Assembly: GCA_045595285.1 (NCBI GenBank) | Contig: JAZOAC010000038.1 | Coordinates: forward strand, 1 to 30,492 | Direction of reading: 5' to 3' | DNA from: UBA1731 sp045595285 | GTDB lineage: Bacteria; Verrucomicrobiota; Kiritimatiellia; RFP12; UBA1067 | Length of the DNA: 30,492 bases | In this document: positions 15,079 through 22,539 of the stretch, piece after piece | Numbering within the stretch: position 1 is the stretch's first letter | How the letters are laid out: every line of letters begins with the position of its first letter | The notes under the pieces: generated by a model | Told to the model about the DNA's origin: nothing | Seen by the model: the letters and a program-made list of their open reading frames with translations, nothing else | Database searches by the model: none | Position numbers and translations under genes: made by a program

Positions 15079-16169
15079 TGGCGGACGAGGGCGGCGAGAA
15101 AACCGAGATGCCGACGCCGAAGAAGCTGCGGGACGCCCGCAACAAGGGTCAGGTGTGCACCTCCAAGGACATCATATCAACCGCGCTCCTGATTCTGGGC
15201 TTCTGTCTCTGCGCGGTGCTTGGTGTGATGCTTGTGGACGATTTCGCGGATCTGATGTCCTACGTCGCCGCCACGATAAACGAGCCGTCCCTTGCCGGGC
15301 CGCGTGAGGCGGGCAAGCTCGCCGCCGTGATGATATGCAAGCATTCCTTCATATTCGTCCTCTGCGCGGCGATTGTCGGAATCGCCGCAAACACGGTCCA
15401 GATAGGCTTCCTGTTCACGCTCGAGCCGCTCAAGCCGGACATGAACAAGCTCAATCCTGTCGAGGGGGCGAAGAAGATATTCGCCAAGAAGAACCTCTTC
15501 GAATTCCTGAAGAATGTGGTCAAGGTGGTGTTCCTGGGCTATCTGGTGTGGAAGATAATCTGGGCCGCCGTGCCGCAGCTGCTTACGATGTGCTACGGAA
15601 CGATTGACGACATCTTCCCGTGCGTGTCGCTTATGCTCAAGCGTCTGGCGTGCTACACCGCATTCGGCTACATCGTGATCGCCGTCGTGGACCGTCTGTT
15701 CCAGGGGCGCGACTTCACGAAGCAGATGATGATGACGAAGGATGAGGTCAAGCGGGAATACAAGGAGATGGAGGGGTCGGCGGAGATAAAGCAGGCTCAG
15801 AGGCAGTTCCGCGACGAGATCCTGAACGGTCCCGAACCCGCCAAGGCCACAAAACAGGCCGATGTCGTCGTAACGAACCCCACGCACCTTGCGGTCGGCA
15901 TAAGGTACAGGGCGGAAGAGGCTCCGCTGCCGAAGATTGTCGTCGCCGGAGCGGACCGCGTTGCGAAGATAATCCGCGAGACGGCGCTTGAGGAAGGGAT
16001 TCCGATCATGGAGGACATTTCGCTTGCCCGCCGCCTGTATGCGCTCGGCAAGGTTGAGGACTACATCCCGCCCGAACTTGTCGAACCCGTCGCGGAAGTC
16101 CTAAAGTGGGTGAAACGTCTTGAGGAGGCCCGCCGCGAGGAGCGTGAATTGGATGAGATATCCGTGTGA
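15078..16169 (+). CDS. sctU: Type III secretion switch protein SctU
   Basis: The 363-residue protein has the conserved cytoplasmic start (GGEKTEMPTPKKLRDARNKGQVCTSKDI), four membrane helices and a soluble C-terminal domain with the self-cleavage motif Asn267-Pro-Thr-His270 (VVTNPTHLAVGIRY). Cleavage between Asn and Pro is the known step that allows the switch from needle to later substrates, working with SctP. It overlaps sctT by 1 nt. It is the last gene of the operon; 126 nt with a promoter separate it from fusA. Confidence 0.95.
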   Translation: MADEGGEKTEMPTPKKLRDARNKGQVCTSKDIISTALLILGFCLCAVLGVMLVDDFADLMSYVAATINEPSLAGPREAGKLAAVMICKHSFIFVLCAAIVGIAANTVQIGFLFTLEPLKPDMNKLNPVEGAKKIFAKKNLFEFLKNVVKVVFLGYLVWKIIWAAVPQLLTMCYGTIDDIFPCVSLMLKRLACYTAFGYIVIAVVDRLFQGRDFTKQMMMTKDEVKREYKEMEGSAEIKQAQRQFRDEILNGPEPAKATKQADVVVTNPTHLAVGIRYRAEEAPLPKIVVAGADRVAKIIRETALEEGIPIMEDISLARRLYALGKVEDYIPPELVEPVAEVLKWVKRLEEARREERELDEISV

Positions 16170-16227
16170 ACATCTCATTTGCCGCATTGAAGCAAACGGC
16201 GGCGACCTTTTGCGAAGAAATCGGCTC

Positions 16228-16262
16228 TTGCAGAAAATGGCTGGATTTTGTAAAATACGCGC
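16228..16262 (+). promoter_or_regulatory. fusA promoter
   Basis: TTGCAG (16228-16233), a 17-nt spacer and TAAAAT (16251-16256) form a good sigma-70-type promoter, followed by aCGCGC. The leader of about 33 nt contains AGGAGAAA before the ATG at 16296. Confidence 0.65.
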
Positions 16263-16295
16263 TTTAAATTTCAGAACACATCAGGAGAAACAGAA

Positions 16296-18392
16296 ATGGC
16301 AAAGAGATTCCCGCTCGACCATGTGCGCAATTTCGGCATCATGGCGCATATCGATGGTGGTAAGACGACCACTTCCGAGCGTATCCTCTACTATTCGGGC
16401 AAGAACTACAAGATCGGCGAAGTGCACGACGGCGCCGCTACGATGGACTTCATGGTCCAGGAGCAGGAGCGCGGCATCACGATTCAGTCCGCCGCTACGT
16501 GCGTTTCCTGGGGCGACTACCGCCTCTCGCTCATTGACACTCCCGGACACGTGGACTTCACGGCAGAAGTGGAGCGCTCGCTCCGCGTTCTCGATGGTGC
16601 TGTCGCTCTCTACTGCGCGGTGGGCGGCGTCCAGCCGCAGTCCGAGCAGGTGTGGCGTCAGTCCGAGAAGTACAAAGTGCCGAAGATTGCGTTCGTCAAC
16701 AAGATGGACCGCGTCGGCGCCAACTTCTACAATGTGATGGAGCAGATGAAGAATCAGCTCGGCGCGAACCCCGTTCCGATGGTCATCCCGATCGGCGCCG
16801 CCGAAACGTTCGACGGTATCATCGACCTCATCAAGATGAAGGCCCTCTACTTCGACATGAAGAATCTCGGAAAGACTGTCATCGAGAAGGACATCCCCGC
16901 CGAGTACATGGAGAAGGCTCAGGAGTACCGTCAGAAGATGGTCGAATCTGCCGCCGAGCAGGATGACGCCCTCATGGAGAAGTTCTTCGCCGGAGAAGAA
17001 CTCACAGTGGCTGAAATCAAGGCCGCCATCCGCAAGGGATGCATTGCCCGTACGATTACGCCTGCATTCTGCGGTTCCGCGTTCAAGGATAAGGGTGTTC
17101 AGCCGCTTCTCGACGCGGTTTGCGACTATCTTCCCTCCCCGCTCGACACGGGTGCGGCGGTCTCCGCCGACGATCCGTCCCAGAAGCGCGAGCCCAGCGA
17201 CAGCGAACCTTTCTGCGGCCTTGCATTCAAGATCATGTCCGACAAGGCCATGGGCAAGATCACGTTCGTGCGCGTCTATTCAGGTACGCTCAAGCTTGGC
17301 GGCGAACTGCTCGACTCCACGATCAATCAGGAGCAGCGCATCTCCCGTCTCTTCCGCATGCACGCCAACAAGCAGGAGGCTCTCGAAGAGGCTCAGGCCG
17401 GCGACATCGTGGCTTGCGTCGGTCTCACGCAGACCCGCACGGGCGACACGCTCTGCGATCCCGAGCATCCGATCACGCTCGAGTCCATCGACTTCCCGGC
17501 TCCGGTTATCCCGGTCGCGGTTAAGCCGCAGTCCCGTCAGGACAACGAAAAACTCGGCACGGCTCTCCACGCTCTCGCGATGGAAGACCCGACCTTCGTG
17601 GTCACCTACGATCAGGAGACGAGCGAGACGATCATCGCCGGTATGGGTGAGCTTTACCTCGAAGTTATCGTTGACCGTCTGAAACGCGAATTCAACGTCG
17701 CGTGCGACGTGGGCGCTCCGCAGGTTGCCTATCGCGAGACGATTACGGCTCCGGTCGAGAGCGAGTACAAGCACGTCAAGCAGTCCGGCGGTCGTGGTCA
17801 GTACGCTCACGTGTGCCTCAAACTCGAACCTCAGGAACCTGGCAAGGGCTTCGAGTTCGTCAACGAGGTCAAGGGCGGCGTGATTCCTACGGAATACATC
17901 CCGGCGGTCGAAAAGGGCGTCAAGAAGGCTCTCGAGTCCGGTCCGCTCGGCGGCTTCCCGGTTGTGGACGTCAAGGCCACGGTCTACTTTGGTTCCTACC
18001 ATGAAGTCGACTCGAACGAATTCGCGTTCATCGAGTGCGCCCGCCAGTGCTTCAAGCAGGGCTTCCTCAAGGCGAAGCCGCAGCTCCTTGAGCCTATGAT
18101 GGATGTTGAGGTTGCGGTTCCCGACCAGTACATGGGTGCCGCCAACGGCTCCATCAACCAGCGTCGCGGTCGCGTCGAGGGCATGGAGGATCGTGCAGGC
18201 GTCAAGCTCATCAAGGCTACGGTTCCGTTGGGCGAGATGTTCGGTTATTCGAACGCCATCCGTACGGTTACGCAGGGTCGCGGCACCTTCTCGATGATCT
18301 TCAAGCAGTACGAGGCTGTTCCGAAGTCCATCGCCGAAGAGGTGATTGCCAAGCGCATCAAGGAAGGCAAGGTCCGTACTTCTGCGGAATAA
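16296..18392 (+). CDS. fusA: Elongation factor G
   Basis: The 698-residue GTPase drives ribosomal translocation. G1 is AHIDGGKTT (17-25; the usual Ala is Gly21), G3 is DTPGHVDF (81-88) and G4 is NKMD (135-138). Full-length domains II-V follow, ending VIAKRIKEGKVRTSAE. Codon use is strongly biased to C-ending codons (CTC, GTC, CGC with AAG), as expected of a highly expressed gene. It has its own promoter and terminator, is not in a str-type operon with rpsL/rpsG/tuf, and may be one of several EF-G copies. Confidence 0.96.
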   Translation: MAKRFPLDHVRNFGIMAHIDGGKTTTSERILYYSGKNYKIGEVHDGAATMDFMVQEQERGITIQSAATCVSWGDYRLSLIDTPGHVDFTAEVERSLRVLDGAVALYCAVGGVQPQSEQVWRQSEKYKVPKIAFVNKMDRVGANFYNVMEQMKNQLGANPVPMVIPIGAAETFDGIIDLIKMKALYFDMKNLGKTVIEKDIPAEYMEKAQEYRQKMVESAAEQDDALMEKFFAGEELTVAEIKAAIRKGCIARTITPAFCGSAFKDKGVQPLLDAVCDYLPSPLDTGAAVSADDPSQKREPSDSEPFCGLAFKIMSDKAMGKITFVRVYSGTLKLGGELLDSTINQEQRISRLFRMHANKQEALEEAQAGDIVACVGLTQTRTGDTLCDPEHPITLESIDFPAPVIPVAVKPQSRQDNEKLGTALHALAMEDPTFVVTYDQETSETIIAGMGELYLEVIVDRLKREFNVACDVGAPQVAYRETITAPVESEYKHVKQSGGRGQYAHVCLKLEPQEPGKGFEFVNEVKGGVIPTEYIPAVEKGVKKALESGPLGGFPVVDVKATVYFGSYHEVDSNEFAFIECARQCFKQGFLKAKPQLLEPMMDVEVAVPDQYMGAANGSINQRRGRVEGMEDRAGVKLIKATVPLGEMFGYSNAIRTVTQGRGTFSMIFKQYEAVPKSIAEEVIAKRIKEGKVRTSAE

Positions 18393-18417
18393 CGCTTCAT
18401 TTGAAAAGCCAAATACG

Positions 18418-18446
18418 AAAGGGCATCCGGTTTCGGATGCCCTTTT
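18418..18446 (+). terminator. Rho-independent terminator of fusA
   Basis: GGGCATCCG (18421-18429) pairs perfectly with CGGATGCCC (18434-18442) around a 4-nt loop; A's before and TTTT after complete a textbook intrinsic terminator 26 nt behind the fusA stop. Confidence 0.93.
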
Positions 18447-18634
18447 GCTTGGGATGTCATCGCTGGATTTTGATTGGCCCACGGGATTGCCACGGGACTT
18501 TTGCGGCGTATTTTCGCGTGGTTGCACAATGTTGTGGTGCAGAACTGAATAATTGGGATAGAATCCTGAAAAGAGTTTGATTAATGGCGCGTATACGCCA
18601 ATTTTGAGATTTTTCTCCGTCTTCAGCAGAATTC

Positions 18635-18653
18635 ATCTTGTCGGCGACAAGAT
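18635..18653. promoter_or_regulatory. Perfect 19-bp palindrome, possible protein-binding site
   Basis: ATCTTGTCG-G-CGACAAGAT has two perfect 9-bp arms around a single base, the form of a dimer-binding operator. It is not followed by T's, and no gene start is close by, so the function is open. Confidence 0.4.
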
Positions 18654-18709
18654 TTCGTGTAGTCTTATTGTCACACAGCATCCATTCCGTTGCGATTTCG
18701 TCTGAATTG

Positions 18710-18768
18710 AATTCTCATCATGCTGCTTATCATCTGTCTCATGAGAATTAGTCCGAACCATATTCTCA
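18710..18768. repeat. Three alternating copies of a TGAGAAT motif
   Basis: AATTCTCAT (18710-18718), ATGAGAATT (18741-18749) and ATTCTCA (18762-18768) alternate in direction, forming two overlapping inverted repeats. The 10-mer GAATTCTCAT is also present at 731-740, before the metal-efflux promoter. Confidence 0.35.
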
Positions 18769-18861
18769 ATATGTGGACAGGGAAATGGGAAGTAGTAGCA
18801 GTGATGGGTGGGAATTAGGAGAAGTAATTACAGATAACGATACGGACTTACGCGCGAACTG

Positions 18862-19059
18862 ATGGAGCGTGTCGGCAAGGATGAGGCGATGAAGTTCTTC
18901 GTTATTTCCACCGGTTATCGCAAGAGTATGGATGGAGAACCGTCGAAAGACACTACACATCCGTGCCGGGCGGGAGCCGAGGCGTTTGCCCGACTTTTTC
19001 TGGAAGATGTGAAATCACGCAATCTTGCCGTCGCTGAATTGTTCCGGTTTGATAAGTAG
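18862..19059 (+). pseudogene. Short ORF, possible gene remnant
   Basis: The frame can be read from just after a stop near 18841 to 19059 and begins with RYGLTRELMERVGKDEAMKFF. It has helical, charged composition but no ribosome binding site or promoter. The product is not recognised. It could be the tail of a lost gene or a non-coding open frame. Confidence 0.2.
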
Positions 19060-19106
19060 GAAACGATTGGCGTTAAGAGGTAGGCGGAATAGACCGGTTA
19101 AAAGAA

Positions 19107-20267
19107 TTATTGAATACGGGAATTTTGGGCGCTTCGCCATTGCGATGGCGAAACGCCGGTCTTTTGGCGGAAGAATTTCCAGAACGCTTTGGCGGCGGAA
19201 AAGCCGCAGAAGTTGGCTATTGCCGCCATATCCAGTTTGGAGTCGGTCAGCAGACTTTTCGCTTTTTCAAGGCGTATGGTCTGAATTTCATTAAGAATCG
19301 AATGTCCTGTTGTCTGGCGAAAACGTATTTCGGCCATGCGGCGTGAGCATTTGAATACGGTCAGGGCATCAGCAGACGAAATTCCTTCGCAAGCGTGTCG
19401 GCGGATCAGTTCCATGGCTGCGGTCACTTCCGGATCATAACGCGCAGAAGTTCTGGTCGATGCCCGGCGGATGATGTCTGTCGGACCGAATGTGAGCCGG
19501 ACGGGAGTGGAATTTGAATCTCCCCGTCTGATGATGTCGTCAAGAGTTCGGGCGGCAAGTTCGCCCGCAAGCAGAAAGTCCGGTTGGATGCTGGTCAATG
19601 TCGGTGCAGTGTGTTCACAGACGGGGGCGTAGTTGTCAACTCCGCATACTGATATATCCCGCGGAACATCGAAGCCGGACTGAGCGGCGGCGGTCAGTAT
19701 TTCCGCCGCGACATTGTCGTTGGCGGCAAAGATGGCGCACGGTTTCGCAATGGATTCCACCCATTTTCTCAGCGACTTATGCCATGAGATGCTTTGCAAT
19801 GAGCCTTGCCCGTTGAAAACGTTGCAGGTCTTGCCGTTCAGTTTGAGCGCTTCCTTGAATCCGCGTTCGCGGTCATCGCTCCAGAATCGTGGTTGCGGGT
19901 AGGGTACGTATGCGAAGTTCGGATGCCCGGTAACGAGCAGCTCCTTTGCGGCCAGTCGTCCGGTTGCGACTGAATCGTGGCTGATGCAAGAAACGTCCGG
20001 AGGAAGAGTGAGCGGATTCCGATCGAGATATACGGCGGGAATTTTAGTGAAAATGCCGGTGTCGATATCCTGATCGCCTCCACCGCATTCTATAATGGAG
20101 CCGACTGGATTCCAGAATTCGTAAAGCTCCCGAACGGATTTGGACGAAAGAAATTCATCTAAAATCTGGATGTGCCAGTTTGCTATGGCGGCATAACGGC
20201 GCACTCCCCGGATCTTGTCGGATGCGCTGTTTTTTGATGGAGATTGAAAATAAAGGACCGTTTCCAT
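19107..20267 (-). CDS. XylR-like transcription regulator: sugar-binding sensor plus AraC-type DNA-binding domain
   Basis: The 386-residue protein has a LacI/periplasmic-binding-type sensor (about 1-265; VYLDRNP, HDSVATGRLAAKELLVTGHPNFAYV, FAANDNVAAEILTAAAQSGFDVPRDISVCGVDN) and an AraC-type C-terminus (about 281-380) with two helix-turn-helix units; the second reads IANFCGFSAAKAFWKFFRQKTGVSPSQWR, the family signature. This is the architecture of E. coli XylR and of many regulators in Lentisphaerota. It is divergent from the dehydrogenase/transporter/dehydratase genes and probably activates them on binding their sugar. Confidence 0.9.
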   Translation of the reverse strand: METVLYFQSPSKNSASDKIRGVRRYAAIANWHIQILDEFLSSKSVRELYEFWNPVGSIIECGGGDQDIDTGIFTKIPAVYLDRNPLTLPPDVSCISHDSVATGRLAAKELLVTGHPNFAYVPYPQPRFWSDDRERGFKEALKLNGKTCNVFNGQGSLQSISWHKSLRKWVESIAKPCAIFAANDNVAAEILTAAAQSGFDVPRDISVCGVDNYAPVCEHTAPTLTSIQPDFLLAGELAARTLDDIIRRGDSNSTPVRLTFGPTDIIRRASTRTSARYDPEVTAAMELIRRHACEGISSADALTVFKCSRRMAEIRFRQTTGHSILNEIQTIRLEKAKSLLTDSKLDMAAIANFCGFSAAKAFWKFFRQKTGVSPSQWRSAQNSRIQ

Positions 20268-20293
20268 GTTGCTGATCTGTTAAAACGGCGGAA

Positions 20294-20302
20294 ATTATAG
20301 CA
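20294..20302 (-). promoter_or_regulatory. Promoter of the XylR-like regulator
   Basis: On the minus strand TGC-TATAAT is followed by ttCCGCCG, again an extended -10 plus GC-rich discriminator. The leader would be about 20 nt. Confidence 0.65.
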
Positions 20303-20342
20303 TATCTCCGTTTCGCAAAAGGAGATATTATTTTTGCGCAAC
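20302..20342. promoter_or_regulatory. Nested inverted repeats between divergent promoters (candidate operator)
   Basis: ATATCTCC (20302-20309) and GGAGATAT (20321-20328) are perfect 8-bp arms spaced by 11 nt. CGCAAAA (20314-20320) and TTTTGCG (20332-20338) are 7-bp arms, also spaced by 11 nt, and TTGCGCAA (20335-20342) is a palindrome. The block lies directly upstream of the regulator's -10 and 25-70 nt upstream of the dehydrogenase -10, where an XylR/AraC-type or LacI-type regulator would bind. Confidence 0.5.
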
Positions 20343-20366
20343 AGATGGTGTGTGTTTTCAGAATGG

Positions 20367-20384
20367 TGTTATAATTTGCGTCAC
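20367..20384 (+). promoter_or_regulatory. Promoter of the sugar-acid catabolic genes
   Basis: TGT-TATAAT (20367-20375) is followed by ttGCGT. There is no recognisable -35, as expected for an activator-dependent or extended -10 promoter. An AAGG sequence sits 12 nt before the ATG at 20406. Confidence 0.6.
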
Positions 20385-20405
20385 ATAAAAGGTAAGATAA
20401 CAACT

Positions 20406-21191
20406 ATGAAAAGATTTGAAGGAAAAACAGTGCTGGTGACCGGCGGTAACCGCAACACCGGGCTTGATATCGTTGAGAAGTTTGCACGAGAAGGTGCGAA
20501 GGTGTTCATGTGCGGTTCGAGCGATAGCTCGACAGCGAAGGGCGCGGAAGTGCTCAAGGCCCGTGGTCTTGAAGGAATCGTGTCGCAGACATGCGACATT
20601 TCGGATGCCGCTCAGGTCGCAGCGCTTTTCGACACGATCGAACGCGAAGCAGGACGTCTTGATATTCTCGTCAACAATGCCGCGAATCAGGGGCTCGGCC
20701 ACGGCGGACCGCTAGAGATGGATGCCGCCAAGTTTCACGAAGTCTTCAATGTGAATGTAATTGGCGGCTTTCAGGTTACTCAGATGGCGTGCAACCGCTT
20801 CTTCATGAAACAGGATTCCCGCGGCAGCGTTGTGTTCCTTTCATCTAACACCGCCCAACGCGCCATCCGCAAGCGCACCGCCTACTGCGCCTCGAAGGGA
20901 GCCATAAACTCGATGGTGCGGGCGCTCGCGCTCGATTTGGCGCCGCTCGGAATCCGGGTGAACTGCTGCGCTCCCGGCTATATCAATACGGAGCGTTGGG
21001 ATGTCTTGGATCCGAAGATTGCGGCGCGTCGCCGCCTGAACTGTCCGCTCCGCAAAGAGGCGTTAGGATCTGATATCGCAAATGTAGTCGCTTTTCTCGC
21101 ATCCGAAGACTCCGCTAATATGACCGGTGAGATTGTCACCTGCGATGCCGGGTGCAGCTGCCAGCACATGCCGGAAGATGTGGATTTTTAA
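20406..21191 (+). CDS. Short-chain dehydrogenase/reductase
   Basis: The 261-residue Rossmann enzyme has the cofactor loop T12-G-G-N-R-N-T-G19 (the usual middle Gly is Asn17), NNAA (90-93), catalytic Ser146/147, Tyr160 and Lys164 (YCASK), and ends with a 'DAGCSCQ' segment after the usual GEIVTCDAG. It uses NAD(P) to oxidise or reduce a hydroxyl or keto group. Being first in the cluster with a galactonate-dehydratase-like gene, oxidation or reduction of a sugar or sugar acid is inferred. ATG 20406 is chosen because the -10 overlaps the upstream part of the open frame. Confidence 0.88.
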   Translation: MKRFEGKTVLVTGGNRNTGLDIVEKFAREGAKVFMCGSSDSSTAKGAEVLKARGLEGIVSQTCDISDAAQVAALFDTIEREAGRLDILVNNAANQGLGHGGPLEMDAAKFHEVFNVNVIGGFQVTQMACNRFFMKQDSRGSVVFLSSNTAQRAIRKRTAYCASKGAINSMVRALALDLAPLGIRVNCCAPGYINTERWDVLDPKIAARRRLNCPLRKEALGSDIANVVAFLASEDSANMTGEIVTCDAGCSCQHMPEDVDF

Positions 21192-21197
21192 AGCGAA

Positions 21198-21260
21198 GAG
21201 TAAAGAGAAAAGGGTAATGTGAGATGAGTAATGAGTGAAGAGAAGCGAGGGGGAATGAGT
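21198..21260 (+). repeat. Purine-rich micro-repeat in the gap before the MFS gene
   Basis: The gap between the SDR and MFS genes is almost entirely A and G with scattered T (units such as GAGTAAAGAG, ATGAGTGAAGAG). Its first 20 bases (21198-21217) match 21831-21850, inside the MFS gene, at 19 of 20 positions. It also supplies the AGGGGG ribosome-binding site of the next gene. Confidence 0.6.
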
Positions 21261-21261
21261 G

Positions 21262-22509
21262 ATGAAATATAAATGGCTGTTGATTGCGATGCTGAGCTGT
21301 GCGTTCTTTTTCCATCAGGCGGACAGGGCGCTCTTCGGTCTTCTTACGATTCCGATTCAGAAGGATATCGGGCTCACTGACGTTCAGATCGGCTGGATCA
21401 ATACTACTCTTTCCTGGACATTGGCCGCCATGACCGTTGTCGCCGGTTTTGTGGGAGACCGCTGCTCACGTAAGTGGCTGATAACGCTTTCGCTGATAGC
21501 GTGGTCGCTGATGACCGTGTGCATGGGCTTTATCGGCGGATTCTGGGGCGCGCTCTTCTTCCGTTCTATCGCCACCGGCGTCGGCGAGAGTTTTTATGCT
21601 CCCAGCGCCTACGCGCTCATTGCGGTTCACCACAAGAAAACCCGCTCTTTGGCGCTCTCGATCCATCAGGCTGCACTTTATGTGGGGCTTATGGTGTCCG
21701 GACTGGCGGTTGCCTGGCTGCTCGGTTTCATGGAATCTTGGCGCAGCGTATTCATCGCGTTTGGCGCGGTAGGGTGTCTTCTCGGCATCATGTTCATCTG
21801 GACGTTGAAAGACGGGGAGAGGGGAGAAAAGAGTGAAGAGAAAAGGGTAAATAGTGAAGGGGAAAGAGGGATTGGTTTGGGTGAATCCCTTCGGGCTTAT
21901 TTCTGCAATCCTTCCGCGCTGTGCGCAACGGCAGGTTTTGTTGCGATAGTGTTCGTGAACAACGCTTATCTTTTCTGGGCGCCGAAATTTGCCGCCGAGA
22001 AGTTCGCTGTTGATGTTGGCGAAGCCGGGAAAGGCGTGATGCTTTGGCATCATCTCTTTGCGTTTGGCGCAATTCTTGTTGGTGGAATCCTGACGGACCG
22101 TTTTGTGGCGAAGATGCCGCGCTTCCGGCTTGGATTTCAGATTCTCGCACTTCTCTGCGGCGCACCCATGCTGCTTTGGATAGGTGTTTCGCAGTCTTTC
22201 GCGGCATTGCTTGTGGCCGCTTCGGCGTATGGCGTGTTTCGCGGATTTTTTGAGGTCAATACCCATGCGTCGCTTTTCGACGTTGTGCCGCCGCAGTTCA
22301 GATCGACAGCAGTCGGTCTCCTGAACATGATCGCATTCTTTTTCGGTGGCCTTTCTGGGGTGGCGATGGGAGCTTTGTCGCAGAAGTGGGGCGTTCGCGG
22401 TTTTGAAATCGGTTTTGGCATAATGGCGGCCTTCTATGCGGTCGCCGCCCTTCTGATGGCTTACAGTTTTTGCTTTACCTTTAAGAAGAACCGGGTGATG
22501 GAGGGGTGA
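21262..22509 (+). CDS. Major facilitator superfamily transporter (sugar-acid type)
   Basis: The 415-residue protein has about 12 hydrophobic segments. GDRCSRKWLI after the second segment is the MFS loop 2-3 motif (G-D-R-x-x-R-[KR]), and FFRSIATGVGESFYAPSAYALI belongs to the TM4-5 region of the anion:cation symporter/hexuronate-type branch. The central loop (residues about 184-205, DGERGEKSEEKRVNSEGERG) is encoded by the purine-rich repeat also found between genes. ATG 21262 has AGGGGG 8 nt upstream. It likely imports the uronate or aldonate used by the neighbouring enzymes; the substrate is inferred from context. Confidence 0.85.
   Translation: MKYKWLLIAMLSCAFFFHQADRALFGLLTIPIQKDIGLTDVQIGWINTTLSWTLAAMTVVAGFVGDRCSRKWLITLSLIAWSLMTVCMGFIGGFWGALFFRSIATGVGESFYAPSAYALIAVHHKKTRSLALSIHQAALYVGLMVSGLAVAWLLGFMESWRSVFIAFGAVGCLLGIMFIWTLKDGERGEKSEEKRVNSEGERGIGLGESLRAYFCNPSALCATAGFVAIVFVNNAYLFWAPKFAAEKFAVDVGEAGKGVMLWHHLFAFGAILVGGILTDRFVAKMPRFRLGFQILALLCGAPMLLWIGVSQSFAALLVAASAYGVFRGFFEVNTHASLFDVVPPQFRSTAVGLLNMIAFFFGGLSGVAMGALSQKWGVRGFEIGFGIMAAFYAVAALLMAYSFCFTFKKNRVMEG
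21811..21873 (+). repeat. Purine-rich micro-repeat inside the MFS coding sequence
   Basis: This stretch is about 90% purine and contains the same GAGTGAAGAGAAAAGGGTAA-type unit (21831-21850) as the gap at 21198-21217. It stays in frame and encodes the charged cytoplasmic loop between the two halves of the transporter. Confidence 0.6.
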
Positions 22510-22539
22510 GTTTAGAGTTGGGAGTTAAGAGGAGCAGAA

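Larger units (their letters stand above)
18393..19106. other. Gene-poor stretch with terminator, dyads and a short ORF remnant
   Basis: After the fusA terminator no convincing gene is present until the convergent regulator. The stretch holds inverted repeats (18522-18541, 18635-18653, 18710-18768), a purine-rich segment (about 18776-18834) and a short ORF at 18862-19059. Confidence 0.6.

Noticed and set aside
9595..16169. Reading the cluster as flagellar (fliI, fliJ, fliK, fliN, fliP, fliQ, fliR, flhB)
   Set aside because: No other flagellar gene is present, the gene order equals yscN-U, the P-loop resembles YscN, and sctQ is SctQ-like; a flagellar origin cannot be fully excluded without a tree.
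17280..18527. Minus-strand open frame of 415 codons opposite fusA
   Set aside because: EF-G on the + strand is certain; the antisense translation is repetitive in Leu/Arg/Asp and has no family features.
19130..19155. Hairpin TTCGCCAT-TGCG-ATGGCGAA as terminator of the XylR-like gene
   Set aside because: It lies within the last codons of the gene and is not followed by T's on the minus strand; likely coincidental or only an mRNA end-stabilising stem.
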